A stretch of DNA of 64,000 bases from Oscillospiraceae bacterium. GTDB taxonomy: Bacteria > Bacillota > Clostridia > Oscillospirales > Oscillospiraceae. The translations under genes were made by a program, and so were the position numbers. The stretch lies in assembly GCA_020025545.1 (NCBI GenBank), contig JAHHRX010000007.1, forward strand, positions 10,472-74,471. The letters are read 5' to 3'. Within the stretch, counting starts at the first letter, position 1. Each line of letters begins with the position of its first letter. This document shows, in pieces, positions 17,743 through 26,914 of the stretch. Under the pieces are notes generated by a model. The model worked only from the letters and a program-made list of their open reading frames with translations, was not told the DNA's origin and did not search any database.

Positions 17743-19149
17743 ATGGTTAATTTGGATTTCGATCAGATCAAGGCTGCCGCTGAAGGTTACAAGTCTGACA
17801 TGACCGCATTCCTGCGCAAAATGATTTCTCATCCCAGCGAAAGCTGCGAAGAACGGGAAGTGGTTGCCTGTATCAAGGAAGAAATGGAAAAGCTGGGCTT
17901 TGACGAAGTGGAAGTAGACGGTCTCGGCAATATAATCGGCTGGATGGGCACCGGTGACAAGATCATTGCCATTGACTCCCACATCGATACCGTCGGTATC
18001 GGCAACATCAGCAACTGGGAGCACGACCCCTACGAAGGCTACGAAGATGATGAGGTCATCTACGGCCGGGGCGGATCGGATCAGGAGGGCGGCATGGCCT
18101 CCGCTGCCTATGGTGCCAAGATCATGAAGGATCTGGATCTCATTCCCAAGGGCTACAGGATCATGGTCGTCGGTTCTGTTCAGGAAGAGGACTGTGACGG
18201 TATGTGCTGGCAGTATATTGTCAACAAGTACTTCCCCCGGAAGGGCATCCGCAAGGAGCAGGTTGAATTCGTTATCTCCACCGAGCCCACCGATGGCGGC
18301 ATCTACCGTGGTCACCGTGGCCGTATGGAAATCCGTGTGGATGTGAAGGGCACTTCCTGTCACGGCTCCGCTCCCGAGCGTGGTGACAACGCTATCTACA
18401 AAATGGCCGACATTCTGCAGGATATCCGGTCTCTCAACGAGAACGACGCCGAAGAAGGCACCGAGATCAAGGGGCTCGTAAAGATGCTATATCCCAAGTA
18501 CAACCCTGAGCACTATGAAGATGCTCGTTTTCTCGGCCGCGGCACCTGCACCACCAGCCAGATCTATTTTACTTCTCCCTCCCGCTGTGCCGTAGCTGAC
18601 TCCTGCTCCATTTCCGTCGACCGCCGCATGACCGCCGGTGAAACTTGGGATTCCTGCCTGCAGGAGATTCGGGATCTGCCCCATGTGAAGCAGTACGGCG
18701 ACGATGTAAAGGTTTCCATGTATATGTACAGCCGCCCCTCTTGGACCGGTGAGGTCTACGAAACCGAGTGTTACTTCCCCACTTGGATCAACAAGAAGGA
18801 GTCCGCTCATGTTAAGGCTCTGGAAGATGCGCATCTGGCTCTGTTCGGTGCCGAGCGCACCTGCCCCAACTCTGAAATTGCCCGCGAGAAGCGTGCCGGC
18901 CGACCTCTGACGGATAAGTGGACCTTCTCCACCAACGGTGTTGCCATTCAGGGCCGTTACGGCATCCCCTGCGTCGGTTTCGGACCCGGTGCCGAGTCTC
19001 AGGCTCACGCCCCCAACGAGATCACTTGGAAGTCCGATCTGGTCACCTGCGCAGCTGTTTATGTCGCTGCCGTCAATATGTATGACGAAAGTAAAAAAAT
19101 CGATGTTTACGAGTTCCGTGCCGGCAAAACTGACAACGATATCCTGTAA
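17743..19149 (+). CDS. ygeY: M20-family hydrolase YgeY
   Basis: A 468-residue metallopeptidase/deacylase-fold protein of the M20 (ArgE/DapE) family. Metal-binding motifs: IAIDSHIDTVG (His/Asp), YGRGGSDQEGGMAS, and VQEEDCDG with the catalytic glutamate region. By family it hydrolyses an amide or ureido bond; in urate clusters it is thought to release 2,3-diaminopropionate or a related intermediate for YgeX, but this is inferred from position. GAGGAGG precedes the start. Located between ygeX (57-base gap) and ygeW, the order found in E. coli. Confidence 0.93.
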   Translation: MVNLDFDQIKAAAEGYKSDMTAFLRKMISHPSESCEEREVVACIKEEMEKLGFDEVEVDGLGNIIGWMGTGDKIIAIDSHIDTVGIGNISNWEHDPYEGYEDDEVIYGRGGSDQEGGMASAAYGAKIMKDLDLIPKGYRIMVVGSVQEEDCDGMCWQYIVNKYFPRKGIRKEQVEFVISTEPTDGGIYRGHRGRMEIRVDVKGTSCHGSAPERGDNAIYKMADILQDIRSLNENDAEEGTEIKGLVKMLYPKYNPEHYEDARFLGRGTCTTSQIYFTSPSRCAVADSCSISVDRRMTAGETWDSCLQEIRDLPHVKQYGDDVKVSMYMYSRPSWTGEVYETECYFPTWINKKESAHVKALEDAHLALFGAERTCPNSEIAREKRAGRPLTDKWTFSTNGVAIQGRYGIPCVGFGPGAESQAHAPNEITWKSDLVTCAAVYVAAVNMYDESKKIDVYEFRAGKTDNDIL

Positions 19150-19202
19150 TTCCCTGCATCCTTAAAGGTTTTCACAATTTATCATCAAAGGAGAAAATAA
19201 TA

Positions 19203-20402
19203 ATGGATAAGACCCTTCAGATGTATATCGATAAGCTCAGCAAGCTGAACTTTAAAGAAATGTATGAGAGCGACTTCTACCTGACCTGGGAGAAAACCGA
19301 TGACGAACTGAAAGCCGTCTTCACCGTAGCCGATGCTCTGCGTTATATGCGGGAGAACAACATTTCTACGAAAATCTTTGAGTCCGGTCTGGGCATTTCC
19401 CTGTTTCGCGACAATTCCACCCGCACCCGTTTCTCCTTCGCTTCCGCCTGCAACCTGCTGGGTCTGGAAGTGCAGGATCTGGATGAAGGCAAGAGCCAGA
19501 TTGCTCACGGCGAGACCGTTCGGGAGACCGCTAACATGGTTTCCTTCATGGCTGATGTCATCGGCATTCGCGACGATATGTACATCGGCAAGGGCAGTGC
19601 TTATCAGCACGAGTTTATGGATGCCGTCACGCAGGGGCATAACGACGGCGTGCTGGAGCAGAAGCCCACTCTGGTAAACCTGCAGTGCGATATCGACCAT
19701 CCCACGCAGGTCATGGCTGATATGCTGCACATCATTCACCATTTCGGCGGCGTGGAGAACCTCAAGGGCAAGAAGATTGCTATGACCTGGGCCTACTCTC
19801 CCTCCTACGGCAAGCCGCTGTCCGTTCCGCAGGGTGTTATCAGTCTGATGACCCGCTTTGGCATGGATGTTGTTCTTGCGCACCCCGAGGGATACGAAGT
19901 CATGCCCGAGGTTGAGAAAGTTGCCAGAAAGAACGCACAGGCTTCCGGCGGCTCCTTCACCAAGGTCAATTCCATGGAAGAAGCTTTCAGGGATGCTGAC
20001 ATTGTTTACCCCAAGTCCTGGGCTCCCTTCGCAGCTATGGAAAAGCGCACCAACCTCTACGGCGAAGGCGATACAGAAGGCATCAAGGCTCTAGAGCAGG
20101 AGCTGCTGGCTCAGAATGCGCAGCACATGGATTGGTGCTGCACCGAAGAGCTGATGAAGACCACCAAGGACGGCAAAGCACTTTACCTGCACTGCCTGCC
20201 CGCCGACATCAACGATGTCTCCTGCAGGCATGGTGAGGTTGAGGCTTCCGTATTTGACCGCTATCGTGATCCGCTCTACAAGGAAGCTTCCTTTAAGCCC
20301 TACATCATCGCCGCTATGATTTTTCTGGCCAAGGTCAGAAATCCTCAGGCAACCCTGAAGGCTCTGGAAGAAAGAGCTTCTGCGCGTTGGTTTCAGAAGT
20401 AA
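19203..20402 (+). CDS. ygeW: Knotted carbamoyltransferase YgeW
   Basis: A 399-residue member of the aspartate/ornithine carbamoyltransferase superfamily. The carbamoyl-phosphate site STRTR is at residues 72-76 (FRDNSTRTRFSFASA), and the HPTQ equivalent is DHPTQVMADMLHI. The natural substrate of YgeW has not been settled; in purine clusters it is expected to run in the catabolic direction, phosphorolysing a ureido compound to carbamoyl phosphate for the next gene's carbamate kinase to make ATP. Ribosome site AAAGGAG. It is distinct from the biosynthetic PyrB at 32.3 kb. Confidence 0.93.
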   Translation: MDKTLQMYIDKLSKLNFKEMYESDFYLTWEKTDDELKAVFTVADALRYMRENNISTKIFESGLGISLFRDNSTRTRFSFASACNLLGLEVQDLDEGKSQIAHGETVRETANMVSFMADVIGIRDDMYIGKGSAYQHEFMDAVTQGHNDGVLEQKPTLVNLQCDIDHPTQVMADMLHIIHHFGGVENLKGKKIAMTWAYSPSYGKPLSVPQGVISLMTRFGMDVVLAHPEGYEVMPEVEKVARKNAQASGGSFTKVNSMEEAFRDADIVYPKSWAPFAAMEKRTNLYGEGDTEGIKALEQELLAQNAQHMDWCCTEELMKTTKDGKALYLHCLPADINDVSCRHGEVEASVFDRYRDPLYKEASFKPYIIAAMIFLAKVRNPQATLKALEERASARWFQK

Positions 20403-20442
20403 TGTTCGGCTGACCTGACAGTTACCCCCGTCCTCTATTCAC

Positions 20443-20495
20443 AGGCCCGTACACCGCTGCATTCAGGGCTCATGTGCGGGCCTTTGGTTGTTTTA
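20443..20495 (+). terminator. Hairpin between ygeW and carbamate kinase
   Basis: AGGCCCGTACA (20443-20453) pairs with TGTGCGGGCCT (20473-20483, one wobble), followed by TTGGTTGTTTTA. It may partially terminate between ygeW and the kinase gene and set their relative expression. Confidence 0.55.
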
Positions 20496-20529
20496 CGGAT
20501 ATTCCCACAGATTGAGGTGTTCGATATTC

Positions 20530-21468
20530 ATGGGTAAAAGAATTGTGATTGCTCTCGGCGGCAATGCTTTGGGGAAAAACCTTCCGGAGCAGATGCAAGC
20601 CGTCAAAACTACCGCAAAAGCCATCGTTGACCTGATTGAAGAGGGTCATGAAGTAATTGTGGCCCACGGTAACGGTCCTCAGGTGGGCATGATTCAAAAT
20701 GCCATGGCTGCGCTGACCCGTTCCGATCCCGAAAAGTATATCCTCTGCCCCCTGTCCGTGTGCGTTGCCATGAGTCAGGGCTATATCGGATATGACCTCC
20801 AAAACGCTCTGCGGGAAGAAATGCTGGACCGTGGCATGACCAAAGGCGTTACCACTGTGCTGACACAGGTGGAAGTCGATCCAAAAGATCCCGCATTCCG
20901 GCATCCCACCAAGCCCATCGGTGCATTTATGACCAAGGAAGAGGCCAAAAAGCTCTCCCAACAGGGCTGCGCCGTTATAGAAGATGCCGGCAGGGGCTAT
21001 CGCAGAGTTGTTGCATCCCCCCGTCCCCAGAGCATCGTAGAGTTAGACACTATCAAGGCTCTGGTAGAAGCCGGGCAGGTAGTTATCGCCTGCGGCGGCG
21101 GCGGTGTGCCCGTATTTAAAACCAACGGTCACCACCTCAAGGGTGCTGCAGCCGTCATAGATAAGGACTTTGCTTCCTCCAAGCTGGCTCAGCAGCTGGA
21201 TGCCGACTGCCTGATTATACTCACCGCCGTGGAAAAGGTAGCCATTCATTATGGCAAGCCCGATGTCCGGTGGCTCTCCGAGCTGACTCCGGAAAAAGCA
21301 CAGGAATACATCGAGGCCGGCGAGTTTGCCCCCGGCTCCATGCTGCCAAAGGTACAGGCTGCTGTGGAGTTTGCACAGTCCAAGCCCGGCCGCACTGCAC
21401 TGATTACTTTGCTGGAAAAGGCAAAGGACGGTGTCGCCGGTAAAACCGGCACTCATATTCACCGGTAA
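20530..21468 (+). CDS. yqeA: Carbamate kinase (YqeA/ArcC family)
   Basis: A 312-residue amino-acid-kinase-fold enzyme that makes ATP and carbamate from carbamoyl phosphate and ADP. It has the N-terminal IALGGNALGKN, HGNGPQVGMIQN, the carbamate kinase block RRVVASPRPQ, and ACGGGGVPVF. Start at 20530 is supported by GAGGTG about 10 bases upstream. Its place after ygeW and before hyuA is that of yqeA in the E. coli cluster. It would provide the substrate-level phosphorylation step of purine fermentation. Confidence 0.95.
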   Translation: MGKRIVIALGGNALGKNLPEQMQAVKTTAKAIVDLIEEGHEVIVAHGNGPQVGMIQNAMAALTRSDPEKYILCPLSVCVAMSQGYIGYDLQNALREEMLDRGMTKGVTTVLTQVEVDPKDPAFRHPTKPIGAFMTKEEAKKLSQQGCAVIEDAGRGYRRVVASPRPQSIVELDTIKALVEAGQVVIACGGGGVPVFKTNGHHLKGAAAVIDKDFASSKLAQQLDADCLIILTAVEKVAIHYGKPDVRWLSELTPEKAQEYIEAGEFAPGSMLPKVQAAVEFAQSKPGRTALITLLEKAKDGVAGKTGTHIHR

Positions 21469-21531
21469 TATATACGAACTCAGCCCCGGCAGCAATCAGC
21501 AGCCGGAACCATCGGGGAGGTAACACAGATT

Positions 21532-22890
21532 ATGAAAATCCTTAAAAACGGCGCCCTCGTTACCCCGACAGGGCTGCGCAAAGCAGATCTTGCCATGGAT
21601 AACGGGAAAATTATCTGCATTGAGGAAAACATCCCTGCAAAGGATGGGGACGTTACCGTTGATGTCACCGGATGCATCGTTTTTCCCGGCTTTATAGACG
21701 GTCACACCCATTTGGATCTTAACAACGGCGTAACGGATACTGCGGATAATTTTCAGACCGGAACACTGGGCGCAGTCTGCGGCGGCACAACCACTGTCAT
21801 CGATTTTGCAACGCAGGATAAGGGCAATACCCTGCTTCATGCGCTGGACGTCTGGAAAGGCATGGCAGAGGGCGTGTCCAGCTGCAACTACGCCTTTCAC
21901 ATGGCTATCACCGACTGGAATGAGCGCACCAAGGCCGAAATTCCCGTAATGCAGGCCGAAGGGGTCACTTCCTTTAAGGCATACTTTGCCTACGATAATT
22001 TGAAGGTGACGGACTACGAACTTCTGGAAATTCTGGAAGCCCTCAAGCCCATTCACGGCACGATCGGTGTCCATTGTGAAAACGGTCCGGTTATCAATGA
22101 GCTGCAAAAACGGGAGCTTGCAAAGGGCAATTTCGGTCCCGAAGCACACCCCATTTCCAGACCTCCCGAGGTGGAGGCAGAAGCCATTGACCGTCTGTGC
22201 TGGCTGGGCAGGCTGGCAGACGCCCCGGTTCATGTGGTTCACCTTTCCAGCAAACTGGGGCTTGAGGAAATCCGTCACGCCCGAGCCCGTGGGCAGAAAG
22301 TCTATGCTGAAACCTGTCCGCAATATCTTCTGTTTGACGACAGCAAGTATTCTCTTCCGAATTTCGAAGGTGCAAAGTTCGTTATGAGTCCCCCGCTGAG
22401 GAAAATTGAAGATGTAGCCGCCATCCGGGAGGCGCTCCTTAATGGCGAAATTGACACCGTATCCACCGATCACTGCAGCTTTCATTTCGAGACGCAAAAG
22501 AAAATGGGGCTGCACGATTTCACCAAAATCCCCAACGGTGCCCCCGGCGTGGAGCACCGCCCCACCGTTATGCTCACCGCCTTCCGTGACAGTCTTTCCT
22601 ATGAAAAGCTGGCGCAGCTCATGAGTGAAAATCCCGCAAAGCTCTTCCACCTCTACCCCAGAAAGGGTGCCCTCCTCCCCGGTTCTGATGCAGATATCAC
22701 CGTATGGGACCCCAACAGGAAGTGGACGATTTCCGCATCCAACCAGCACCAAAATGTGGACTACACCCCCTACGAAGGATTTGAAGCTTCCGGTCAGGTG
22801 AAATATGTCTATGTGAACGGCGTTCTGGCTGTCAAAGACGGCCAGCCCACGGGCGTTGTGGCCGGCAGGTTTGTCCGTTCCAAAACTTAA
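21532..22890 (+). CDS. hyuA: D-hydantoinase/dihydropyrimidinase family amidohydrolase
   Basis: A 452-residue cyclic amidohydrolase. Metal ligands H58 and H60 (GFIDGHTHLDLNNG); the lysine expected to be carboxylated lies in TSFKAYFAYD; further histidines in VHCENGPV and VVHLSSKLGL and an aspartate in TVSTDHCSF complete the binuclear site. It opens hydantoin- or dihydropyrimidine-like rings. In the urate cluster (hyuA/ygeZ) it is expected to open a ring produced from urate. GGGGAGGT precedes the start; 63 bases separate it from carbamate kinase and 30 from ridA. Confidence 0.93.
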   Translation: MKILKNGALVTPTGLRKADLAMDNGKIICIEENIPAKDGDVTVDVTGCIVFPGFIDGHTHLDLNNGVTDTADNFQTGTLGAVCGGTTTVIDFATQDKGNTLLHALDVWKGMAEGVSSCNYAFHMAITDWNERTKAEIPVMQAEGVTSFKAYFAYDNLKVTDYELLEILEALKPIHGTIGVHCENGPVINELQKRELAKGNFGPEAHPISRPPEVEAEAIDRLCWLGRLADAPVHVVHLSSKLGLEEIRHARARGQKVYAETCPQYLLFDDSKYSLPNFEGAKFVMSPPLRKIEDVAAIREALLNGEIDTVSTDHCSFHFETQKKMGLHDFTKIPNGAPGVEHRPTVMLTAFRDSLSYEKLAQLMSENPAKLFHLYPRKGALLPGSDADITVWDPNRKWTISASNQHQNVDYTPYEGFEASGQVKYVYVNGVLAVKDGQPTGVVAGRFVRSKT

Positions 22891-22920
22891 TTCAAAATGA
22901 AAGAAAAGGAGATTTTATCC

Positions 22921-23301
22921 ATGCGCAACACTGCTGTCACCACTTCCAAGGCTCCCGCCGCCATTGGCCCCTACTCTCAGGCCATACAGGCCGGCAACAC
23001 CATCTATGTTTCCGGTCAGCTGCCCATCGATCCCGCTACCGGTGCTTTTGCCGGTGACACCATTGAGGAGCAGACCCGTCAGAGCCTGCTGAACATTCAG
23101 AATATTCTTGCCGAAGCCGGCACAGATATGCGTTCGGTGGTCAAGACCACCGTGCTGCTCTCCGACATTGCCAATTTCGGCGCGATGAACGAGGTTTATG
23201 CCCAATTCTTTGAAGCACCCTTTCCTGCCCGTGCCGCTTTTCAGGTCGCTTGCCTGCCCAAAAACGCTCTGGTTGAGATTGAGTGCATTGCCGTTAAGTA
23301 A
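22921..23301 (+). CDS. ridA: RidA-family enamine/imine deaminase
   Basis: A 126-residue YjgF/YER057c/UK114 family protein. It starts SKAPAAIGPYSQAI, has the YVSGQLPIDPATG strand, and ends with the typical FEAPFPARAAFQVACLP containing the catalytic arginine, and VEIECIAV. Known RidA proteins hydrolyse 2-aminoacrylate and related enamines. It is the last gene of the plus-strand purine run; YgeX makes 2-aminoacrylate, so a detoxifying or pathway role is likely. Start at 22921 chosen for AAGGAG 9 bases upstream; the in-frame ATG at 22897 would contain that site. Confidence 0.93.
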   Translation: MRNTAVTTSKAPAAIGPYSQAIQAGNTIYVSGQLPIDPATGAFAGDTIEEQTRQSLLNIQNILAEAGTDMRSVVKTTVLLSDIANFGAMNEVYAQFFEAPFPARAAFQVACLPKNALVEIECIAVK

Positions 23302-23328
23302 TGCAGCGTTTTAACTGCGCAAAAAAGC

Positions 23329-23356
23329 ACCGCCGGACACTTTCGTGTTCGGCGGT
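23329..23356. terminator. Bidirectional terminator between ridA and adenine deaminase
   Basis: Stem ACCGCCGGACAC / GTGTTCGGCGGT (one G-T pair) with a 4-base loop; six Ts follow on the minus strand and ATCATTTT on the plus strand. It serves the convergent ridA and ade genes. Confidence 0.8.
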
Positions 23357-23371
23357 ATCATTTTGACTGAA

Positions 23372-25105
23372 TCAGATATACTGCTGGGAGATTACATCGA
23401 AAATCCCCCGGGTAGTGAGCCGCAGAGTGGGAATTACCGGCAAGCTCATAAAGGACAAGGTCATAAACGGGTCGATATCCTTTCCGACCCCCAGATTGTG
23501 GGCCGTTTCCTTGGCGTGCTCCAAAGTGTTGTTAACCTCTGTCAGACTTCTGCTGCTCATAAGGCCTGCAATTTCCAGCTGCAGCTCAGAAAGCACCTCG
23601 CCGTCCTTCACCACGACGATACCGCCGTGATTTGCAGCAATGCGGTTAGCTGCAAAGGCCATATCCTCATCGTTGCAGCCGATACAGATGATGTTGTGGC
23701 TGTCATGGGCAACAGAGGTGGCAATGGCTCCCGCCTTCAGGCCATAGCCGTTAATATAGCCAATACCGATGTGGCCGGTGTGCTTATGACGCTCAATAAC
23801 CGCAATTTTCAAAATATCGTTTTCAATATCCACGCCCTCGGCATAGCCTCGATCTTCCGTAACGATCTGCCCGGGGATCATACCGATTACGCCCTTGCGG
23901 CGGGTCTCGTGGAAATCCTCAGCGCTGAGCTTCGGCAGGTGGAAGGTATCCAGCGCCCGTTTTGCCAGATGCTCCGGAATCTCGGGTGCAGGGAAGTCGG
24001 CCGCAAGACCGTTATCGTATACCAGCCTGCCTTCTTTATACACCGTCTGCACATTGAAATTCTTCAGATTGTCCACAATGGCAAAGTCTGCCAGATAGCC
24101 GGGAGCAATGGCTCCGCGGTTATTCAGCAGGAAGTACCGTGCAGCGTGGAGGCAGGCCACCTGAACCGTTTGAATGGGATCCGCACCCATTTCCACAGCT
24201 CTGCGGCAGATATAGTCGATATGCCCGTGCTCCAGCAGGTCATTGGGGTGCTTGTCATCGGTGCAGAACATGCAGCGGTCAAAATACTTGTCGGACTTCA
24301 CCAGCGGCATCAGTGCTTCCAGATTGCGAGCCGCAGTGCCCTCACGAATCATAATGAACTGACCCCTGCGAAGCTTCTGCATGGCATCTTCAATATCCGC
24401 ACACTCGTGATCCGAATATACGCCGGCCGCAATATAGGCATTGAGATCCTTGCCGCCGAGGCCGGGTGCATGGCCGTCAATTTTCTTGTGATGAGACTGG
24501 GAAGCCACGATCTTGGAAACCGCAGCGGCGTTGGCTGAGAGGACCCCGGGAAAGTCCATCATTTCTGCCAGCCCCAGCACTCTGGGATGATCAAAGAAGC
24601 TGTCCACATCCCGATAGTCGAGATTGGCGCCGCTTTCATCCATGGCAGAGGCCGGAACGCAGGACGGGATCATAAAGCGCACATCTACCGGAAGGCCTTC
24701 CGTTGCCGCCATCATGTAGTCAATACCATCGGTGCCCATGACATTGGTAATTTCATGGGGGTCAGTGATGACGGTGGTGGTGCCGTGGGGCAAAACTGCC
24801 CGTGCGAACTCTGCAGGGCTTACCAGGCTGGATTCCAGATGAATATGGGCATCGATAAAGCCGGGGCATACGATTTTTCCGGTCATATCCACTTCTGTGT
24901 TACCCTCATATTCGCCCAGGCCTGCGATCAGTCCGCCGGTGACAGCAATATCCTCTGTCGCCAGTTCCCCGGAAAACACATTGACATAGGTAGCATTCTT
25001 CAGCACAAGGTCAGCCTTTTTGCGGCCGGCAGCCACTTGAATCATTTCCTGTTTATCAATTACCCTTCGACTGATCATGCCGGACCATGTTTCATTATAC
25101 GACAT
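23372..25105 (-). CDS. ade: Adenine deaminase
   Basis: A 577-residue amidohydrolase of the bacterial Ade/AdeC type that converts adenine to hypoxanthine and ammonia, the entry point of adenine into the xanthine dehydrogenase route. It shows GFIDAHIHLESS (metal HxH), GTTTVITDPHEITNVMG, and the C-terminal domain with HDSHNIICIG. Length is normal. Start at 25105 has AAGGAGG 8 bases upstream. It has its own promoter about 45 bases upstream, though mocA and the LysR gene lie upstream on the same strand. Confidence 0.95.
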   Translation of the reverse strand: MSYNETWSGMISRRVIDKQEMIQVAAGRKKADLVLKNATYVNVFSGELATEDIAVTGGLIAGLGEYEGNTEVDMTGKIVCPGFIDAHIHLESSLVSPAEFARAVLPHGTTTVITDPHEITNVMGTDGIDYMMAATEGLPVDVRFMIPSCVPASAMDESGANLDYRDVDSFFDHPRVLGLAEMMDFPGVLSANAAAVSKIVASQSHHKKIDGHAPGLGGKDLNAYIAAGVYSDHECADIEDAMQKLRRGQFIMIREGTAARNLEALMPLVKSDKYFDRCMFCTDDKHPNDLLEHGHIDYICRRAVEMGADPIQTVQVACLHAARYFLLNNRGAIAPGYLADFAIVDNLKNFNVQTVYKEGRLVYDNGLAADFPAPEIPEHLAKRALDTFHLPKLSAEDFHETRRKGVIGMIPGQIVTEDRGYAEGVDIENDILKIAVIERHKHTGHIGIGYINGYGLKAGAIATSVAHDSHNIICIGCNDEDMAFAANRIAANHGGIVVVKDGEVLSELQLEIAGLMSSRSLTEVNNTLEHAKETAHNLGVGKDIDPFMTLSFMSLPVIPTLRLTTRGIFDVISQQYI

Positions 25106-25128
25106 TTCTCATGCCTCCTTTTTCTCTT

Positions 25129-25157
25129 ATCATACCACAATCATTCACAAAAGTAAA
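25129..25157 (-). promoter_or_regulatory. Promoter of adenine deaminase
   Basis: Minus-strand TTTACT (25152-25157), 17-base spacer, TATGAT (25129-25134), in the 137-base gap between mocA and ade. No purine aptamer is visible in this leader. Confidence 0.6.
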
Positions 25158-25242
25158 ACGGAAAACAAAAGATTTAATGGGCATTTTATACATATTTTAC
25201 GGTTCGCCGGGGTGTCTTTCAAAATGTCGCTTTGCGCATCCC

Positions 25243-25812
25243 TCAGAGGTCGCCCGGCGTATCGATGTCTGAAAATTCCGCGGCATCCTCAATAAAAACC
25301 GGAGTGCAGGCATGTTTTTTCACCACTGCGCTGCCACCGCAATCCCCCTCCAAAGCCATAAGCTCCGGAAGCAGTTTCCCGGAAAACAGCACCGGGTTTC
25401 CGGGAGATTTTTTTGCATACAGCCGTGCCGTTTCTGTGCCGGGGTGCGCCTGCGCCAGCAATCTGCGGACAGAGTCCGCCTTTAGATAAGGCTGATCTGC
25501 CACCACAAAAAGGATAAAATCTTCACTGCCCACCCCACCGAGAGCGGAAAGCCCCGCCCGGATTGTGTGAGAGATTCCCAAGGTGCTTTCAGGACTGTCC
25601 ACTGCCGGAATGTGCAAAGCCTCAGCCGCCCTGCGAATCTCAGGGTACCGGGAAACCACAGTCAGGGTACAGTCCCTGTCCTCAGCAGCCACCTTACGCA
25701 GGGTGTCCAGGCCGTATCGATAGAGGGGCTTTTCCCCCAGCATCACCAGAAGTTTATTTTTTCCAAACCGACGGCTGTTGCCGGATGCAAGATATAAAAT
25801 ATGCTTTTTCAT
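25243..25812 (-). CDS. mocA: MocA-like molybdenum cofactor nucleotidyltransferase
   Basis: A 189-residue NTP transferase. The nucleotide-binding motif LASGNSRRFGKNKLL is near the N-terminus and the metal-site aspartate is in VVADQPYL; a GNPVLFSGKLLPEL block follows. MocA attaches CMP to molybdopterin to form the dinucleotide cofactor used by xanthine dehydrogenase-family enzymes. The start at 25812 begins the conserved core; the ATG overlaps the LysR stop by 4 bases, so the two genes are translationally coupled. mocA is a standard member of the E. coli purine cluster next to yqeB and yqeC. Confidence 0.88.
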   Translation of the reverse strand: MKKHILYLASGNSRRFGKNKLLVMLGEKPLYRYGLDTLRKVAAEDRDCTLTVVSRYPEIRRAAEALHIPAVDSPESTLGISHTIRAGLSALGGVGSEDFILFVVADQPYLKADSVRRLLAQAHPGTETARLYAKKSPGNPVLFSGKLLPELMALEGDCGGSAVVKKHACTPVFIEDAAEFSDIDTPGDL

Positions 25813-26762
25813 AGTCTCCCCGGCTCCCTTTTTCGGTTGCCGCCTCCCGATTTCCTTTTCTCCATCCATTTTTCAAGGAAGCTGTCGAATCTTTTTACGG
25901 CAGGAGAGCGTTTCGTGCCATTTTTCAGACGAACCGCATAGATCTGCCGCCAGAGATACTCCGTTCCCAGCTCAAATTGCAGCAGTCTTCCGACTGTCAC
26001 ATCTTCCTCAGCCGCAAGCGAGGACATCACAGAAACTCCCATTCCCTGCGCCACCGCACGGCAAATTGCCTCCGGAGTCTCCATTCGGGCCACAATGTGC
26101 AAAGACTCCGGCAGAATTTCTTTGGAACGAAGCCACGCCGCCGTCATCTGCCATGTGCCGGAAGATTCCTCCCGCAGCACCACCGGCTCCTGCAAAAAGA
26201 GTCTGTCTCCGCTATCCGCCGCTGCCGTCCGAAAGCGCGGGGAATTTTCCGTAATGAGCACCAGGCGATCCCGCAAAACCGGGCAGTAAGAAAACTGCTC
26301 CTCATCCATTTTAAGTCCCGCAAATCCCAGCTGAATCTCGCCGGACAGCAGCATTTCGTGAACTTTCAGGCTGTCACAACGCCGCAGAAAATAGCGGAAG
26401 CCGGGGTTTTCTCTGGAAAAAGCCGCCAGCAATCCCGGCAGCAAATACTGAGCCGGAACGCTGGACGCCGCCACTGTCAGCACCGGTGGGGCATTTTCCT
26501 GCTTCGCACCGGATTGCAGCATTTTGCACCGATCCAAAATTTCCTTTACGGTGCCGTATACCCGCCGTCCCTCCTCCGTCAGCTCGATTTTTTTGTGGCT
26601 GTCCCGCTGAAAGAGCGTTACATTCAGCGTATCCTCCAGATTTTTGATGTGGGCGCTGACTGTGGATTGACTCAGATAGAGTGCCTCCGCCGCATTGGTA
26701 AAGCTGCTGTATTCCGCCACCGCAGCAAATACCTCCAGCTGCTTTAGATTAAAATCCAGCAT
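25809..26762 (-). CDS. LysR-family regulator of the selenium/molybdenum hydroxylase genes
   Basis: A 317-residue LysR-type regulator with an N-terminal winged helix (LKQLEVFAAVAEYSSFTNAAEALYLSQSTVSAHIKNLE, here cited by key residues 5-42) and a CysB-like effector domain (LTVAASSVPAQYLLPGLLAAF). It resembles LysR proteins associated with selenium metabolism. It is divergent from the Pst-like transporter and coupled to mocA, so it probably controls both. Start at 26762: AGAGG lies 7 bases upstream; the longer frame to 26828 has no site. Confidence 0.87.
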   Translation of the reverse strand: MLDFNLKQLEVFAAVAEYSSFTNAAEALYLSQSTVSAHIKNLEDTLNVTLFQRDSHKKIELTEEGRRVYGTVKEILDRCKMLQSGAKQENAPPVLTVAASSVPAQYLLPGLLAAFSRENPGFRYFLRRCDSLKVHEMLLSGEIQLGFAGLKMDEEQFSYCPVLRDRLVLITENSPRFRTAAADSGDRLFLQEPVVLREESSGTWQMTAAWLRSKEILPESLHIVARMETPEAICRAVAQGMGVSVMSSLAAEEDVTVGRLLQFELGTEYLWRQIYAVRLKNGTKRSPAVKRFDSFLEKWMEKRKSGGGNRKREPGRL

Positions 26763-26840
26763 TTTCTTGCCTCTTTTCTTTGTTTTTGCTTTTCTGATTG
26801 TGTTTTTCGATATATCTCTGTGTGGCATTGCTTTCTTCTA

Positions 26841-26870
26841 TTGGACTTTTTCCCGGGGGAATGGTATGCT
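26841..26870 (+). promoter_or_regulatory. Promoter of the Pst-like transporter operon
   Basis: TTGGAC (26841-26846), 18-base spacer, TATGCT (26865-26870), in the LysR-transporter divergent region. LysR regulators commonly bind such intergenic regions. Confidence 0.55.
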
Positions 26871-26914
26871 TAAGTATATAAAGAACTTACCTGTGAGAAT
26901 AGGAGAAAACTGCG

